Assembly: GCA_003663045.1 (NCBI GenBank)
Contig: QMZG01000003.1
Span: 1-26,080, forward strand
Direction: 5' to 3'
Length of the DNA stretch: 26,080 nt
Origin: Candidatus Altarchaeales archaeon
GTDB taxonomy: Archaea; Altiarchaeota; Altiarchaeia; IMC4; QMZM01
Below are positions 25,444-26,080 of this stretch, one piece after another (position 1 is the stretch's first letter; every line of letters begins with the position of its first letter). The notes under the pieces are model-generated. The model worked only from the letters and a program-made list of their open reading frames with translations. It made no database searches and was not told where the DNA came from. The translations under genes and the position numbers were made by a program.

Positions 25444-26080
25444 TTATTTACCTTCTTTTTCCTTAGATCTCAGTTTATTTATCTCTACATCCAGTTCGAT
25501 AATTTGTTTTTCATAATCCTCAATAATATTTCTAACACTTTCTGGCGCAATCTCTCTTCTGTAATATTTATGCTTAGCCATTTCTATTTTGTCTTCCAGA
25601 TCCTTTTTCTCCCTCTCCATGCGCCTCAATTCCTCATCTTCTCTGGTGGTTAATCTAATCTTTTCTTTCCTTAGAATCTTTTTAAATTCTTCCTCCTCAT
25701 ATGTTTTGAATTCTGACACAAATGCGTAGAGATCTTTATATATCGATTCTTCTCCGCTCTTCTCTATCTCCCTTTTAGCCATATTAATCCAGGGGATTAG
25801 AGAGGATTTTCGTTTTTTAATGGCTTTTAAGAAATCATCCATGGTAATCTCTCTTTCTATGCCTTCATGAATGGCCTCCTCCCAGGGAATCTCGGAAGCA
25901 GAATCACAAATTGCCTTTATATCAGAGGATGCATAGCCCTCCGTCAACTCTGCCAATTTCTCAAAGTTTATATCTGAGGAGAGCGGTTTTCCCCTGCAAT
26001 GTATCTCGAAGATTTTAATCCTGGCATTAAAGTTCGGCGCTGGGAGAAATATCTGCTCAGTAAATCTTCCTGATCTCCTC
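25444..26080 (-). CDS. AAA+ ATPase, C-terminal part (cut by window edge)
   Basis: The frame is open to base 26080; 212 residues are visible. It begins RRSGRFTEQIFLPAPNFNAR, the second region of homology of AAA ATPases, with the GRF arginine-finger region. The small alpha-helical lid follows (LAELTEGYASSDIKAICDSA), typical of the Cdc48/Vps4/katanin-like group. After a linker (IPWINMAKREIEKSGEE) there is a long charged coiled coil (about residues 125-212), including a SHOCT-like KYYRREIAPESVRNIIEDYE segment, ending KEKEGK. The Walker A and B motifs lie outside the window. Such ATPases thread or remodel proteins in the cytoplasm; the C-terminal coiled coil may mediate assembly or partner binding. 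It is convergent with the kinase gene with no base between the two stop codons, so it is on a separate transcript. Confidence 0.9.
   Translation of the reverse strand, partial: RRSGRFTEQIFLPAPNFNARIKIFEIHCRGKPLSSDINFEKLAELTEGYASSDIKAICDSASEIPWEEAIHEGIEREITMDDFLKAIKKRKSSLIPWINMAKREIEKSGEESIYKDLYAFVSEFKTYEEEEFKKILRKEKIRLTTREDEELRRMEREKKDLEDKIEMAKHKYYRREIAPESVRNIIEDYEKQIIELDVEINKLRSKEKEGK

Overview
The window looks archaeal. Genes are packed into runs with ATGA or short overlaps, TATA-like boxes lie a few tens of bases before several starts, and arginine is written almost only as AGA/AGG with much ATA for isoleucine, a codon pattern common in thermophilic archaea. Most products are exported: signal peptides, Ig/PKD-like folds, threonine-rich linkers and cysteine-rich repeats. 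This style is frequent in DPANN-type and related uncultivated archaea, but no taxonomic marker is present and I do not name a lineage.

Layout. Left part (1-11784), all on the minus strand: two Ig-like surface proteins (1-591, cut by the edge; 680-2293); an Ig + Thr-linker + membrane-hairpin protein (2429-3418); a Cys-repeat membrane-anchored protein (3415-4968); a hairpin + PKD + transglutaminase-like protein (5013-7340); a second Cys-repeat anchor (7382-8485); a vWA + transglutaminase-like protein (8508-11123); and a small hairpin + PKD protein (11116-11784). A 46-base divergent control region (11785-11830) separates this from the plus-strand run: a giant 1808-residue protein with two vWA-like modules (11831-17257), an Ig + Cys-repeat anchor (17259-18749), five tandem polytopic membrane paralogues (18746-24484), and a PfkB-type kinase (24481-25443). 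The right edge holds the C-terminal part of an AAA+ ATPase on the minus strand.

How it may work together. Three proteins carry a two-helix membrane hairpin with a basic loop that resembles VirB2/TrbC pilins. The five polytopic proteins start their membrane part with the same kind of hairpin and look like VirB6/TrbL channel proteins. Exported adhesion-like (vWA, PKD, Ig), cysteine-rich and transglutaminase-like parts surround them. I infer one multi-component cell-envelope machine (pilus, secretion, DNA-transfer or cell-contact apparatus). No VirB4/HerA-type motor ATPase is visible here, so its function is open.

Most notable observations: both vWA-like modules of the giant protein have their DxSxS metal-site strand at the C-terminal end, suggesting circular permutation; the 5013-7340 gene matches a fusion of the two overlapping genes at 11784-8508 without the vWA; and an 87-base element at 19683-19769 folds into an almost fully paired three-way junction between two of the membrane paralogues.
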